This document shows positions 26,773 to 36,201 of a stretch of 64,000 nucleotides of DNA, piece by piece. The position numbers and the translations under genes were made by a program. The notes under the pieces are model-generated. The model was not told the DNA's origin. It ran no database searches and saw only the letters and a program-made list of their open reading frames with translations. Location of the stretch: NCBI GenBank assembly GCA_022446985.1, contig JAKVBD010000008.1:54185-118184 (forward strand). The letters run 5' to 3'. How positions within the stretch are numbered: position 1 is the first letter of the stretch; the number at the start of each line of letters is the position of its first letter. Origin of the DNA: Lentisphaerales bacterium. GTDB lineage: Bacteria > Verrucomicrobiota > Lentisphaeria > Lentisphaerales > Lentisphaeraceae.

Positions 26773-29487
26773 ATGCTGACACTTATAATTAGAAAGAACA
26801 ATAAAGAATCAGCTTCTTTTACTGAAATAGAAAAATTAATCAGCGAAGCTCCCTTATATCTTTCTCAACTGGCTAAAAACCAGTTTCATGTCTGGAACAT
26901 GGAGACTCATAAACAAATAGTTTTTGAGAATGAAAATGGAAATTTCTTTATCAGAACAGACCTTAGTAAAGTCTCCATTGACAATCAAAAATGGATTTTG
27001 CCGGATGCACTATTAAAAAATCTGCAAAAAGCAAATCATGAAATTCAAGTTTACATGGAAGATGTTCTCGAAAACTTTCTCCAAAATATCCGGGTAAAAG
27101 CAACCGTCGATAAACAGGTCAAATACATAGAAGAAATAAACAAATGCTTCACAACTCTCATTTCTAAAGAAAAGTCTTTAAAAACTCTACAAAAATGGCT
27201 TTTAAGATGCGATAATTCTGATGATCATCAATTAGATGGTATTTTAAAAGAAATTCATCATGACATAGAATTAGAAGATTATGATCGTACTCAGTCACTT
27301 AGTGATTTATCTCATACCCTTCAAAGAAAGTATCGTGATCTAAAATTTAAGAAAATAACCTTTCTGGAAATCGACCCAAACACAACTATTGAGCAAAGTG
27401 ACCTTGAACACCTTCAAGAAGAACTAAACACACTTAACGCGACAAACTTTCATGTACAAAAACTCAAGAATAAAGTCGCCGTTCATTTCCCGGAAGTCAC
27501 AATCTGGCGCGACCTGAATTCTCTTGATCAGTTAGCCAGGCACTTCAACAAAAATCTAGCTGATGACCGAGCAAGTAGAACAATAAGCCGTGGTTGCTAC
27601 ATTTATGTCGATGATCTGGAAATTGAAATTTCAAATATAATTAATCCAGATAAACCCGACCACTGGGCTAAACCTTTTGATCCCGAGTTAAACTTTAAAG
27701 AAGTTGATCAACTGCTTGATTCAATTAAAGACTCAGAATTTGTAAAACAGTCAAAAGCAAACTACCTAAAAACAAAATTGAGTGACACTCATTCGCAGCA
27801 GGAAAAGCAAACCAATGAACAAGAAATAATTGAAGAATTCGAAAGCAATCTGCCAACTATACGTAACCTGATCCGCTTTGATTGTAAGATTAGAAACTTT
27901 ACTAAAGGCTCCAATAAGAAACCTGAAATCATTTGTCGGAAAAACGACTTTGGCAACTCTGCATTTTTTATCGTTTCTGGAAAAGTCGACGTCCTGCTAG
28001 ACCAAAATAACTCCATTCCTGAAGAGCACTTAGGAAGACAAAAGGTCAATAAAAAAGGTTTTTTTAGATCTATTGCCCAGTTACTGACAAACAAGCACCA
28101 TATGAACGAATACCGCTCTAAAAGTCAAAAGGATTTAACTAAAGAAAACCATTCCATATTTATACAGGATTTTGACCAGGTACTCCTAAATAAGCATATC
28201 GATCAAGTCGTTACTCTCAATGCTGGTAACACTTTTGGTGAGATTTCTGCCATGGGAAGAACTCCAAGAAGTGCAACCGTTATAGCAACCGAGTCTGTCA
28301 CTTTATTGGAAATTCGCTGGCAAGGTCTTCGGGACCTTAGAGAAACTCTGCCTATTCTCAAGGAAATAACCGATGCTAACTTTCGAGAACGCGGATTAAC
28401 TATTCATATTCGAGAAACTGAAATGTTTAAGGGCATGGAAGAAAACGTGCTTGAAAAACTCATAGACAAATGTGTTTTTCAAAGTTATGGCGACTTCAAA
28501 TGGAGTATGAGTTACAAAGATCTTGCTAAAAAAGGAGATCTCAATAATCTGATAAATGAGCCAATCATAGTCTCAGAAGGAGACTACCCAGATGGCATTT
28601 TTCTCATTCGTTCCGGTTTCGTCAGAGTCAGCCGTAAATTTAATAATGGCCATCTCACCAAAAACTACCTTGGCAAAGGCAGTGTATTTGGCTTCGAAGA
28701 ATTGAAGTACAATTATGAAAATGCCAACAGTCAAAAAAATCACTCAAATAGCCTAAGAGCGATTGGTTATGTAGATGTCATCTTCATACCGGCCGACGTC
28801 GTCGAAAAATATATTTTCCAGAAAGGTAAAGTTCCCAAAACTCTCCATGAAAGTTGTCTGAAAGATAACAAACTGGAAATAGCTCCTGAGAAACAAAAGG
28901 TTTCCATAGCAACAATGAAAGCCGGCATGCTCAGCCAGGAAGTCATCGAATCACTAGTTTCAAGCCGTTCTATAAATGCTACAGAAGCTATGCTTATAAA
29001 TATAGACCGCTGCACACGTTGTGACGACTGTGTCGTTGCTTGTGCAAATGCTCATGATGGAAACCCGCGATTTATTCGACATGGCAAAATTTTCGACAAA
29101 TTTATGATCACAAATGCCTGTATGCATTGCAATGACCCTGTTTGTATGATTGGCTGCCCTACGGGAGCGATTAATCGCAACACAGAAGGTGGTGAAGTTA
29201 TCATAAATGACTCGACTTGTATAGGCTGCTCAACTTGTGCAAATAGCTGTCCATATGACAATATAAGAATGGTAGAATATACCGAACAAGGCTCTAAAAC
29301 CACTAAAAAAGATTTAAATACAAACCAAGCATTACTTAAAGCAACTAAGTGTGACCTGTGTGTCGATCAACCCGGTGGCCCTGCTTGTGAAAGAGCATGC
29401 CCTCATGATGCGCTTAAAAGGGTCGATCTAAGTGAAATCACCAAGGTAGAAGGTTGGATCTCAAACTACAAAAACGAAGCCTTATGA
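26773..29487 (+). CDS. Cyclic-nucleotide-binding domains fused to a four-cluster [4Fe-4S] ferredoxin
   Basis: A 904-residue protein with no signal peptide, so probably cytoplasmic. Residues 1-370 are helical and match nothing I recognise. A CRP-type cyclic-nucleotide-binding domain covers about 375-535, with an intact phosphate-binding cassette FGEISAMGRTPRSATV (about 488-503). A second copy (about 550-715) has GIFLIRSGFVRVSR but lacks the RSA motif and may not bind ligand. Residues about 743-880 are a ferredoxin of the HybA/DmsB/PsrB type with 16 Cys in four groups: CTRCDDCVVAC; CMHC..PVCMIGC; CIGCSTCANSC; CDLC..PACERAC. It would relay electrons under cyclic-nucleotide control. Its stop overlaps the cytochrome b start (ATGA), so the two are coupled. 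Confidence 0.9.
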   Translation: MLTLIIRKNNKESASFTEIEKLISEAPLYLSQLAKNQFHVWNMETHKQIVFENENGNFFIRTDLSKVSIDNQKWILPDALLKNLQKANHEIQVYMEDVLENFLQNIRVKATVDKQVKYIEEINKCFTTLISKEKSLKTLQKWLLRCDNSDDHQLDGILKEIHHDIELEDYDRTQSLSDLSHTLQRKYRDLKFKKITFLEIDPNTTIEQSDLEHLQEELNTLNATNFHVQKLKNKVAVHFPEVTIWRDLNSLDQLARHFNKNLADDRASRTISRGCYIYVDDLEIEISNIINPDKPDHWAKPFDPELNFKEVDQLLDSIKDSEFVKQSKANYLKTKLSDTHSQQEKQTNEQEIIEEFESNLPTIRNLIRFDCKIRNFTKGSNKKPEIICRKNDFGNSAFFIVSGKVDVLLDQNNSIPEEHLGRQKVNKKGFFRSIAQLLTNKHHMNEYRSKSQKDLTKENHSIFIQDFDQVLLNKHIDQVVTLNAGNTFGEISAMGRTPRSATVIATESVTLLEIRWQGLRDLRETLPILKEITDANFRERGLTIHIRETEMFKGMEENVLEKLIDKCVFQSYGDFKWSMSYKDLAKKGDLNNLINEPIIVSEGDYPDGIFLIRSGFVRVSRKFNNGHLTKNYLGKGSVFGFEELKYNYENANSQKNHSNSLRAIGYVDVIFIPADVVEKYIFQKGKVPKTLHESCLKDNKLEIAPEKQKVSIATMKAGMLSQEVIESLVSSRSINATEAMLINIDRCTRCDDCVVACANAHDGNPRFIRHGKIFDKFMITNACMHCNDPVCMIGCPTGAINRNTEGGEVIINDSTCIGCSTCANSCPYDNIRMVEYTEQGSKTTKKDLNTNQALLKATKCDLCVDQPGGPACERACPHDALKRVDLSEITKVEGWISNYKNEAL

Positions 29488-30305
29488 ATTTAAAACAAAG
29501 AAGAAATATAAATATCTTAGGCTTCGTGATTACAGCTCTAATTATGATAGCAATCCACCGCAGGATTCAGATTTCCTTGCTGGATGTCTCCATCTACAGT
29601 GGCTGGACTCTGTTTATCTTGATGATCTTTATGGCGTCCTATAACATCCGAAAGAAGCTGACATTTTTACCTTTAGGTTCATCCTCATTTTGGTTACAAC
29701 TACACATTTACGGAGGCTATTACTGCTGCCTTATTTTTCTTTTCCACATAGACTTTCGGAGGCCTACCGGGCATCTTGAAGTAACAATGACCATACTTTT
29801 CAGTCTTATCTTTTTAAGTGGAGTATCAGGACTCATCATATCACGTATTTTTCCTCGAAGGCTCTCTGCTAAAAGTGAAGAATTTATATTTGAAAGAATT
29901 CCTCAGTATCGTAAAACTGTTCGAGATAAGGCCGAAGAACTAATTTTAGACAGTATCTCTGAAACTGATTCAGAACTCATAGCCAGATTTTACAAAAAAG
30001 ATATTGCTGGCTTCATGGCTCAACCAAAGTACTTCATATATCACTTCTGGGGTTCAGAAAGGCCATTAGTCAAGATTCTTCGAAATCTGGAATCTTTGTC
30101 CCGCTATTTAAATGAAAATGAAAAGAAATACTGTGAACAGCTACGCGAGTTGATAGTCAAAAAATATGATCTTGACTATAGCCTCTGCCTTCAAGGTTGT
30201 TTAAAGTACTGGCTCTTTATTCACATACCCCTGACATACAGTCTTATGATTTTTGTGGTTTTACACGTCATACTTGTCTACGCTTATACTGGAGGTCATA
30301 CCTGA
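29484..30305 (+). CDS. Four-helix dihaem cytochrome b membrane subunit
   Basis: A 273-residue inner-membrane protein. A TTG at 29454 opens the frame, but the ATG at 29484, overlapping the previous stop as ATGA, is the likely start. Helices lie near residues 8-24, 29-47, 60-85, 97-115 and 235-262. His pairs suited to two b haems are visible: LQLHIYGGYY...FLFHID and FIHIPLTY...VLHVIL, each pair about 12-14 residues apart. This resembles cytochrome b561/NarI-type subunits that take electrons to or from quinone. A cytoplasmic charged loop (about 120-225) could dock the ferredoxin fusion. It is the probable membrane-crossing step of the operon. Confidence 0.82.
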   Translation: MNLKQRRNINILGFVITALIMIAIHRRIQISLLDVSIYSGWTLFILMIFMASYNIRKKLTFLPLGSSSFWLQLHIYGGYYCCLIFLFHIDFRRPTGHLEVTMTILFSLIFLSGVSGLIISRIFPRRLSAKSEEFIFERIPQYRKTVRDKAEELILDSISETDSELIARFYKKDIAGFMAQPKYFIYHFWGSERPLVKILRNLESLSRYLNENEKKYCEQLRELIVKKYDLDYSLCLQGCLKYWLFIHIPLTYSLMIFVVLHVILVYAYTGGHT

Positions 30306-32764
30306 TGAAACTCCAAAAGTTTGATTTTAATAAAAGTTCTTATGAACGCCCAAATCGCAAATGGATATGTGGTCGAAAATGTGAAGGCTGTGAGTGTAAA
30401 GAAGGGCCCAAAGAAATACCAGGATTGAATCTTTTTTATGCGACTTGCTCGCAATCGGAAAATAAATGTCAGCCGATAAGAAGTATACGTGGTCAACGAG
30501 CCATACTTAGCTTTTCAGTTATAGCTGTGTCCTTGATTATCGTTGCTTATATACTTGCCATAAATAATGAAAATGACCTCTTTGTGATTCCTGGCCCTAC
30601 AATATCAGTTCATGGCACAATTCCCATGCTTGGGAAAGACTGCTCTACCTGCCATAGTATGAAAGATAATAATTGGATAAATGCCGCCTTTGCAGAACAC
30701 AGCAGTCTTGCTGATAGTACAAAGTGTCTTGAGTGTCATCGCTTCAACTCCCTCACTAAAGAAGAATCTATAGCTCTGAGTAAAGATGAAAAAAATCCTA
30801 AGCCATTAGATCTCGCCGGCCTTTTACCGCATAATGTTAAAGACTCGGAAATATTTGGCAAGTCTTCACATAAATTCCAAGAAGAAATTGCCTGTGCAAC
30901 ATGCCATAAAGAGCATCGGGGATTCAAGCATGATATGAAGAAAATGGGTGACCAGCGCTGTCAGGCTTGTCATGAGCAAAAATTTAAAAGTTTTAAACGG
31001 GACCACCCTGAATTTACTCTCTACCCGTATAGAGATGAGAACTACGTGAATTTTAATCACACACTTCATTTTGGGGAGTTCCGTAAGCAAAACCGGGCCG
31101 AACTGTTAGGTAACTTCAATTGTAATTCATGCCATACAGACAACCCCGATGATGGCTCAATCATTAAACCAGGTACATTTGAAAAGGTTTGCTACAGTTG
31201 TCACCAATTGCCAGAGACTAACCTGGCTGTATTGCACTTACCTGGCTCAAAAGCTGATATTTCCTCTCTTTACGGAGCTCAATTAAACAGCAATAGTCTT
31301 GCTGAGGAGTATTTTATTAACAAACAAAAAGCTATGGATATCTTAAATGGTCAGGAAATTGAAGATATAGCTGGACTGACATTTACAAATAAGCGCATCA
31401 TAGAAACTTACATTGCGAATTTAGCTGATAATGATTTTACTGATGTCCTTTTCTTGAAAAAAGCGAAAAAAATTAAACAAGGTAAAGAGGCTGTCCTTCA
31501 AGCTCTTATTTGGACCGTAGCTTATCACATCAAGCAAAATACAGATATCAAAAAAGGCAGCATATTAAAAAACACTGAAGCCACCTTTAATCAATTAATG
31601 AGTTCTCCCAAAATTGCTAAACTGCTGCAGCTGGTTGATTCACAACTGAGCTCAGTCAATAGCTCTGATAGCCCAGAGTTTCATTTGCCTAGGTGGCAGA
31701 ATTTCTTTGCAAGCGTAGATGAATATCTCCCTGTAGACAAAAGAATCTATTTATCTACAGAATTGTCAATCAATTCTAATTCACCAGTTGTCGCTTATCT
31801 GAAAAAGAAAAAGAAGCTTTCAAAAAGCACTCTAAACAAGTTGAATAATCTTCTACAAAAATCAAAGAAAAGCACCATTCACAAGGATATCGAAAAATAT
31901 CTGAAGACTCTTAAACTTTACACAAAAATTAATCTTTACTACAAAAAGATCATTGATAAACTAAGTAAGAATCTCACAGCTAATCCAAAAAATGCTTCTA
32001 CCATCAGAAATAACTTTGATTCCCAACTCTTCAGTACACTTTCAACGACTATACTACAGGACAAGGGTGTCGTAAGTGCACTTGAGAAAGTTCTTGACAG
32101 TAAAACTAAAAAAGCTTTAAAAGCAGCCAAAGGCAAAGGTCTCGAGAAAGTTTTGGTTGATTATGAAATCCACCTCTATTTGATGACAGCTTATACTCTC
32201 GATCAACTGAAAACACCTTCCGACTCCAAAGAGCTACCAAAAATAATTACTCCTGAACCCTTGGAATTAAAGAACCATCCAAATTGGCAGATACTTGTTT
32301 CTGAAAATGGTGATAGACAACTAAAAATTCAAAAAATGACAGAACATGCTTCTCCTCTTTTAGTGAAATATTACATGAAGCACAATTCACCAAACTTTGA
32401 TAAGCCGACTGAAAGTCCAGGTTCTTGCATGCTGTGTCATTCACGTATAAGTGAAGAAAAAATAAATAATTGGACTTCGCCGCCGCCTGTTAAAAAGCTG
32501 ACTAAGTTTTCCCATGCTCCTCATAGTCAGGATTGTGGGTCATGCCATATCTTTAAGAAAGATTCAGAGTCTGGTAACTCTCAGCTTAGTCTATTCCCTG
32601 GCTATAATAAAGAATTCCAGCCAATGAGTAAAAATAGTTGTACTGAGTGCCATTCAAGAAAAGGTGCGGGTGATCACTGCTTGGACTGTCATAATTATCA
32701 CTCAACAGATCCAGGCAAGTTTAAAGCTGATATGCTTGATATACTCAATTCATTTAAACAGTAG
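30305..32764 (+). CDS. Membrane-anchored decahaem cytochrome c with a Cys-rich cytoplasmic head
   Basis: 819 residues from the ATG at 30305, which shares a base with the previous stop (TGATG); an upstream open frame from 30197 is not needed. Residues 1-65 are cytoplasmic by charge and hold seven Cys (CGRKCEGCEC at 22-31, plus Cys48 and Cys55), a possible metal or Fe-S site. A membrane helix spans about 66-86. Six CXXCH motifs follow: CSTCH (113), CLECH (141), CATCH (197), CQACH (219), CNSCH (273) and CYSCH (296). After a 410-residue Lys-rich, haem-free helical part there are four more: CMLCH (708), CGSCH (745), CTECH (779) and CLDCH (793). The periplasmic haem groups probably take electrons from cytochrome b. 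Last gene of the operon; no clear terminator follows. Confidence 0.88.
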   Translation: MKLQKFDFNKSSYERPNRKWICGRKCEGCECKEGPKEIPGLNLFYATCSQSENKCQPIRSIRGQRAILSFSVIAVSLIIVAYILAINNENDLFVIPGPTISVHGTIPMLGKDCSTCHSMKDNNWINAAFAEHSSLADSTKCLECHRFNSLTKEESIALSKDEKNPKPLDLAGLLPHNVKDSEIFGKSSHKFQEEIACATCHKEHRGFKHDMKKMGDQRCQACHEQKFKSFKRDHPEFTLYPYRDENYVNFNHTLHFGEFRKQNRAELLGNFNCNSCHTDNPDDGSIIKPGTFEKVCYSCHQLPETNLAVLHLPGSKADISSLYGAQLNSNSLAEEYFINKQKAMDILNGQEIEDIAGLTFTNKRIIETYIANLADNDFTDVLFLKKAKKIKQGKEAVLQALIWTVAYHIKQNTDIKKGSILKNTEATFNQLMSSPKIAKLLQLVDSQLSSVNSSDSPEFHLPRWQNFFASVDEYLPVDKRIYLSTELSINSNSPVVAYLKKKKKLSKSTLNKLNNLLQKSKKSTIHKDIEKYLKTLKLYTKINLYYKKIIDKLSKNLTANPKNASTIRNNFDSQLFSTLSTTILQDKGVVSALEKVLDSKTKKALKAAKGKGLEKVLVDYEIHLYLMTAYTLDQLKTPSDSKELPKIITPEPLELKNHPNWQILVSENGDRQLKIQKMTEHASPLLVKYYMKHNSPNFDKPTESPGSCMLCHSRISEEKINNWTSPPPVKKLTKFSHAPHSQDCGSCHIFKKDSESGNSQLSLFPGYNKEFQPMSKNSCTECHSRKGAGDHCLDCHNYHSTDPGKFKADMLDILNSFKQ

Positions 32765-32915
32765 CCTGTTTCTTTAATAGTACTTGAAGCAAACCTGTCA
32801 AAAGAAAAAGCCGCCCATAATTGACGCCCATAAAATTAAACAAGCTTTATGAAGCCTTCCTACTCTTAACTTTGAAGTCTTCTTCACTGATCTCAGAAGC
32901 AGACACTCAGGTATA

Positions 32916-34618
32916 TCAAGAATCATTCAGTTTAAACTCTGAAATAAAGCTATTCAGATTACCTTTCAAAGTATTCAGGTTATCTGAAGTCTTTACCATT
33001 TCTGCCGTGCCGCCTTTGACATCATCAAGAACTTTACCAATATTTATGATGCTTTCATAGATACTGTTACTTTCTTCATATTTTCACTCATTTTCTGAGA
33101 TGCCTCGGCCACCATATTGGCATCTGAGCTAAGTGATTCCATGTCTTGACTAAAGCTACAGCGCTTTCTCGTCCATAGACTGGCTGACACAGTTAAGACA
33201 TGGCCATTTTCACGAATCTTCACAATTTGTTCACTTAAGCTCTTATTAGCCTCATCAAGTGAAGTCAGCATCTTACCAATTTCAGCGGCTTCTTCAAGTT
33301 CCAGTCTTTCAGTCAAATCTTTATTTGCCAACTTATCCGTGGATTCCACAACCTTATTGAGGAGGCCAATAATTGATTTATTGATAACCATTGAAAATAA
33401 GAAAACGGGAATAGCAGCGCCAAAGACAATTGCTTGAGCTATGCTGTTAATCTGAACGGCTGCCTTTTTAGTGTCTTTGATTTTGGCAATAGCCTGAGCA
33501 TCGGCTATCAAAGTTAAGCCAGAGTTTTCTTTTGTTCCGTTAATCATTGGTTCAAACTGGTAAATAACCGCTCTCACAGTAGCAATACCCTGAGCATTTT
33601 TTTATCTATCTCAACCAATTCGGTAAAATTGTCGTAGTACTGATCTAAAAAACAATTAAACTCTGTTTTCTTGTCATCCGAAATAGTACTGGCTTAAATC
33701 GAAGCTTGCAGAGTATTGACAACTTCATGAGTTTGCTTGGAATACTTCTCTGCAGAAGCTTTGTCTATATAACGCAGCAGGCAGTCTTTTTCATTACGTC
33801 TAATTTTAAGAAGTTGGGCTGACACATTCGTTATGTAGTGAGCTTTATTGAATTCTTCAATATTATGAGCTGCAGCGCGAATTTTATCACATTCCTGAGC
33901 TTTGAGAGCTTAGTCATTTTTAGCAATCGCATCATGAAAAACTATGTAGGCTCTTTGGTAACATTTAACCAAACCTGTTACTTTGCTACTTTGTGTATCA
34001 TCAACTTTTATAGCTGCTGTATGCCTCAAAAAACTGTCGATTACAGCCATCAACTTGCCAAAATATTTTTCGTTTTTAGCAGTGCTAATTGTTCTTAAAA
34101 AGTCATTTTTTTATAGCGACGCATGTTAATAAGATCGATCCACTTGGTAACTCTTGAAGACCGTTTCTACAGTGTGGACTATAGCGCAGAATTCTCCATA
34201 TAAGCCAGGCTTGTGGTCCAGACCTCTTTTTTCCAAGTCATCGTAGACTTTCTTAAATGTCGCCTGGTACTGTCTAGAAGAGGCCTCTGCCTTACTCGCT
34301 ATTTCAATAACTTTCTTGTTATCTGAATCTTTGGCAAATTTTTTAACCTCCTTTAAATGATCATGAAGGCTCACCATAGTTTTATCGCGCTTTTCCAAAC
34401 ACTTTGCCTCATAAGGAAATCGTTTTCGTCGCGCTCTGCTTCAATCATCTTTGACTGAACATGTAATGAATGTGATTTTATAGCGACTTCTTCTTCAAGA
34501 ATTACTTCGTGAACTTCTTCCAAATGGACATTGACGAAATTGTAGAAATAAACGACAGCGAGAAGCAGTAGAATCACACTTCCTGAGCTTTAAAAAAGTT
34601 TCGCACCTATCTCAACAT
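32916..34618 (-). pseudogene. Decayed methyl-accepting chemotaxis protein with an HBM-type sensor
   Basis: Read leftward, pieces of one chemoreceptor lie in order but in shifting frames. The start region at 34618 has a TAG at codon 4, then a membrane helix (VILLLLAVVYFYNF) and the ERDENDFLMR motif. After a frameshift comes EKRDKTMVSLHDHLKE, then four in-frame TAA codons at 34126, 34111, 33910 and 33694. Between them a second motif, RRNEKDCLLRYIDK, marks the second half of a helical bimodular sensor. A further frameshift leads to RAVIYQFEP, a second membrane helix and HAMP (33044-33577), and another to the C-terminus ending KLNDS at 32916. The conserved signalling tip (NLLALNA-type) is absent, so a deletion has occurred too. 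The gene cannot make a working receptor. Confidence 0.9.
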
Positions 34619-34790
34619 TTTTAAACGTGCTGAACCTCAATCATTTTTAATCAATCTAAGAAGTCACAAACGCATCAAGTGGGACCAAATAACATAATAT
34701 CATCCAATGCAAGTTATTTCACTATGTTACATCATCTTAGGAAATAGTGATTTACGCTCAATACTACAACCCTTATCCAATTTGCGAACA

Positions 34791-34826
34791 TAAAAAAAGG
34801 CCGCTCAAAATAAACGGCCTTTTAAA
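34791..34826 (-). terminator. Terminator of pgk
   Basis: Stem AAGGCCG / CGGCCTT with an 11-nt loop. A run of T follows on the minus strand, 20 nt after the pgk stop codon. Confidence 0.88.
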
Positions 34827-34845
34827 AACTTATTAAGTGAGTTTC

Positions 34846-36039
34846 TTATTTCTCAGCGAGACAAGCAACACCTGGAAGAACTTTACCTTCAAGTAATTCA
34901 AGTGAAGCACCACCACCAGTTGAAACGTGACTAACTTTGTCATCAAGACCAAACTGAGCAATAGCAGTAGCTGTATCACCACCACCGATAATAGTAGTTG
35001 CATCAAGTTCAGCGATAACGTCAGCAAGACCTCTTGTACCATGGCTGAAAGGCTCAATCTCCAATACGCCCAATGGGCCATTCCAAACAACCACTTTAGC
35101 GTCCGCTACAGCAGCTTTGAAAGTTTCAACAGATTCTGGACCGATGTCGATACCTTCCCAACCAGCAGGAATATCTTCTTTAGAAATCTTAGTGTTCGCA
35201 GAAGCAGAGAAATCATCAGCGATCACGGTGTCTGTAGGTAGAAGAAGCTCAACGCCTTTAGCTTTAGCTTTTTCGATTAGTGAAAGAGCAAGTTCAGTCT
35301 TGTCCGGCTCAACAAGTGAGTCACCAACGCCGCGACCTTGACCAAGCTGGAATGTGTAAGCCATAGCACCACCAACAATGATCTTGTCAACTTTGTCCAG
35401 CATGTTTTCGATAAGCTGAATCTTATCAGAAACCTTAGCACCACCAAGGATAGCAACAACCGGCTTGTCTGGAGCTTCAAGAACTTTACCGAAGTACTCA
35501 AGCTCTTTAGCTAGAAGGTAACCAGAAACTGCTTCTACGTGGTCAGCAAGACCAACAACTGAAGCCTGTGCACGGTGAGCTGTACCGAAAGCATCAAGAA
35601 CGAAAATGTCTGCAAGTTTAGCAAGTTCAGCAGAGAACGCTTTTAGTTCAGCTTCATCTTTAGAAGTTTCAGCAGCGTGGAAACGAACGTTCTCAAGTAG
35701 AACAACCTGACCGGCTTCAAGAGCACTTACAGCAGCTTCAACATCAGCACCGATACAGTCATCAAGAAGCTTAACGTCCTGACCAAGAAGCTCAGTTAGA
35801 CGAGCAGCTACTGGAGCTAGTGAGAATTTCGCGTTTCTCTCGCCTTTAGGACGACCAAGGTGAGAAGAAAGGATAACTTTTGCACCGTCAGCAATTACTT
35901 TTTTGATCGTAGGAAGAGCATTAACGATACGAAGATCATTTGTGATCTCACCAGCATCGTTGAGAGGTACATTAAAATCGCAACGGATAAAAGTTCTTAG
36001 ACCTTTAAAACTTACGTCATCAACAGTTTTTTTAGCCAT
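34846..36039 (-). CDS. pgk: Phosphoglycerate kinase
   Basis: A 397-residue glycolytic enzyme that transfers phosphate between 1,3-bisphosphoglycerate and ADP. The N-terminal substrate domain shows RCDFNVPLN (about 19-27), HLGRPKGE (about 60-67) and ENVRFH; the nucleotide domain shows GGAKVSDKI, GPLGVLE and GGGDTATAI near residue 348. Length is normal for the bacterial enzyme. The start at 36039 follows TAAGGAACTTAACT. The gene is single and strongly terminated, and uses a limited set of codons, like eno at 52674, as expected for high expression. Confidence 0.98.
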   Translation of the reverse strand: MAKKTVDDVSFKGLRTFIRCDFNVPLNDAGEITNDLRIVNALPTIKKVIADGAKVILSSHLGRPKGERNAKFSLAPVAARLTELLGQDVKLLDDCIGADVEAAVSALEAGQVVLLENVRFHAAETSKDEAELKAFSAELAKLADIFVLDAFGTAHRAQASVVGLADHVEAVSGYLLAKELEYFGKVLEAPDKPVVAILGGAKVSDKIQLIENMLDKVDKIIVGGAMAYTFQLGQGRGVGDSLVEPDKTELALSLIEKAKAKGVELLLPTDTVIADDFSASANTKISKEDIPAGWEGIDIGPESVETFKAAVADAKVVVWNGPLGVLEIEPFSHGTRGLADVIAELDATTIIGGGDTATAIAQFGLDDKVSHVSTGGGASLELLEGKVLPGVACLAEK

Positions 36040-36201
36040 AGTTAAGTTCCTTAAATAGATTAAATCTTAGCGTGTGGTTGTTTACGCATATTTTCACGTA
36101 ATGGCGCATAGTATACACGGCCTTTGACATCCTGTAAACTTTGTTAAGGAAAAAGCTGTGTCAGCAATCTGTTGAGCTATTATTTAAAGAAGGTTAAGCT
36201 T

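Noticed and set aside
32821..34098. Plus-strand ORFs opposite the decayed chemoreceptor
   Set aside because: The minus strand shows ordered chemoreceptor fragments; the plus-strand frames have no domain pattern.
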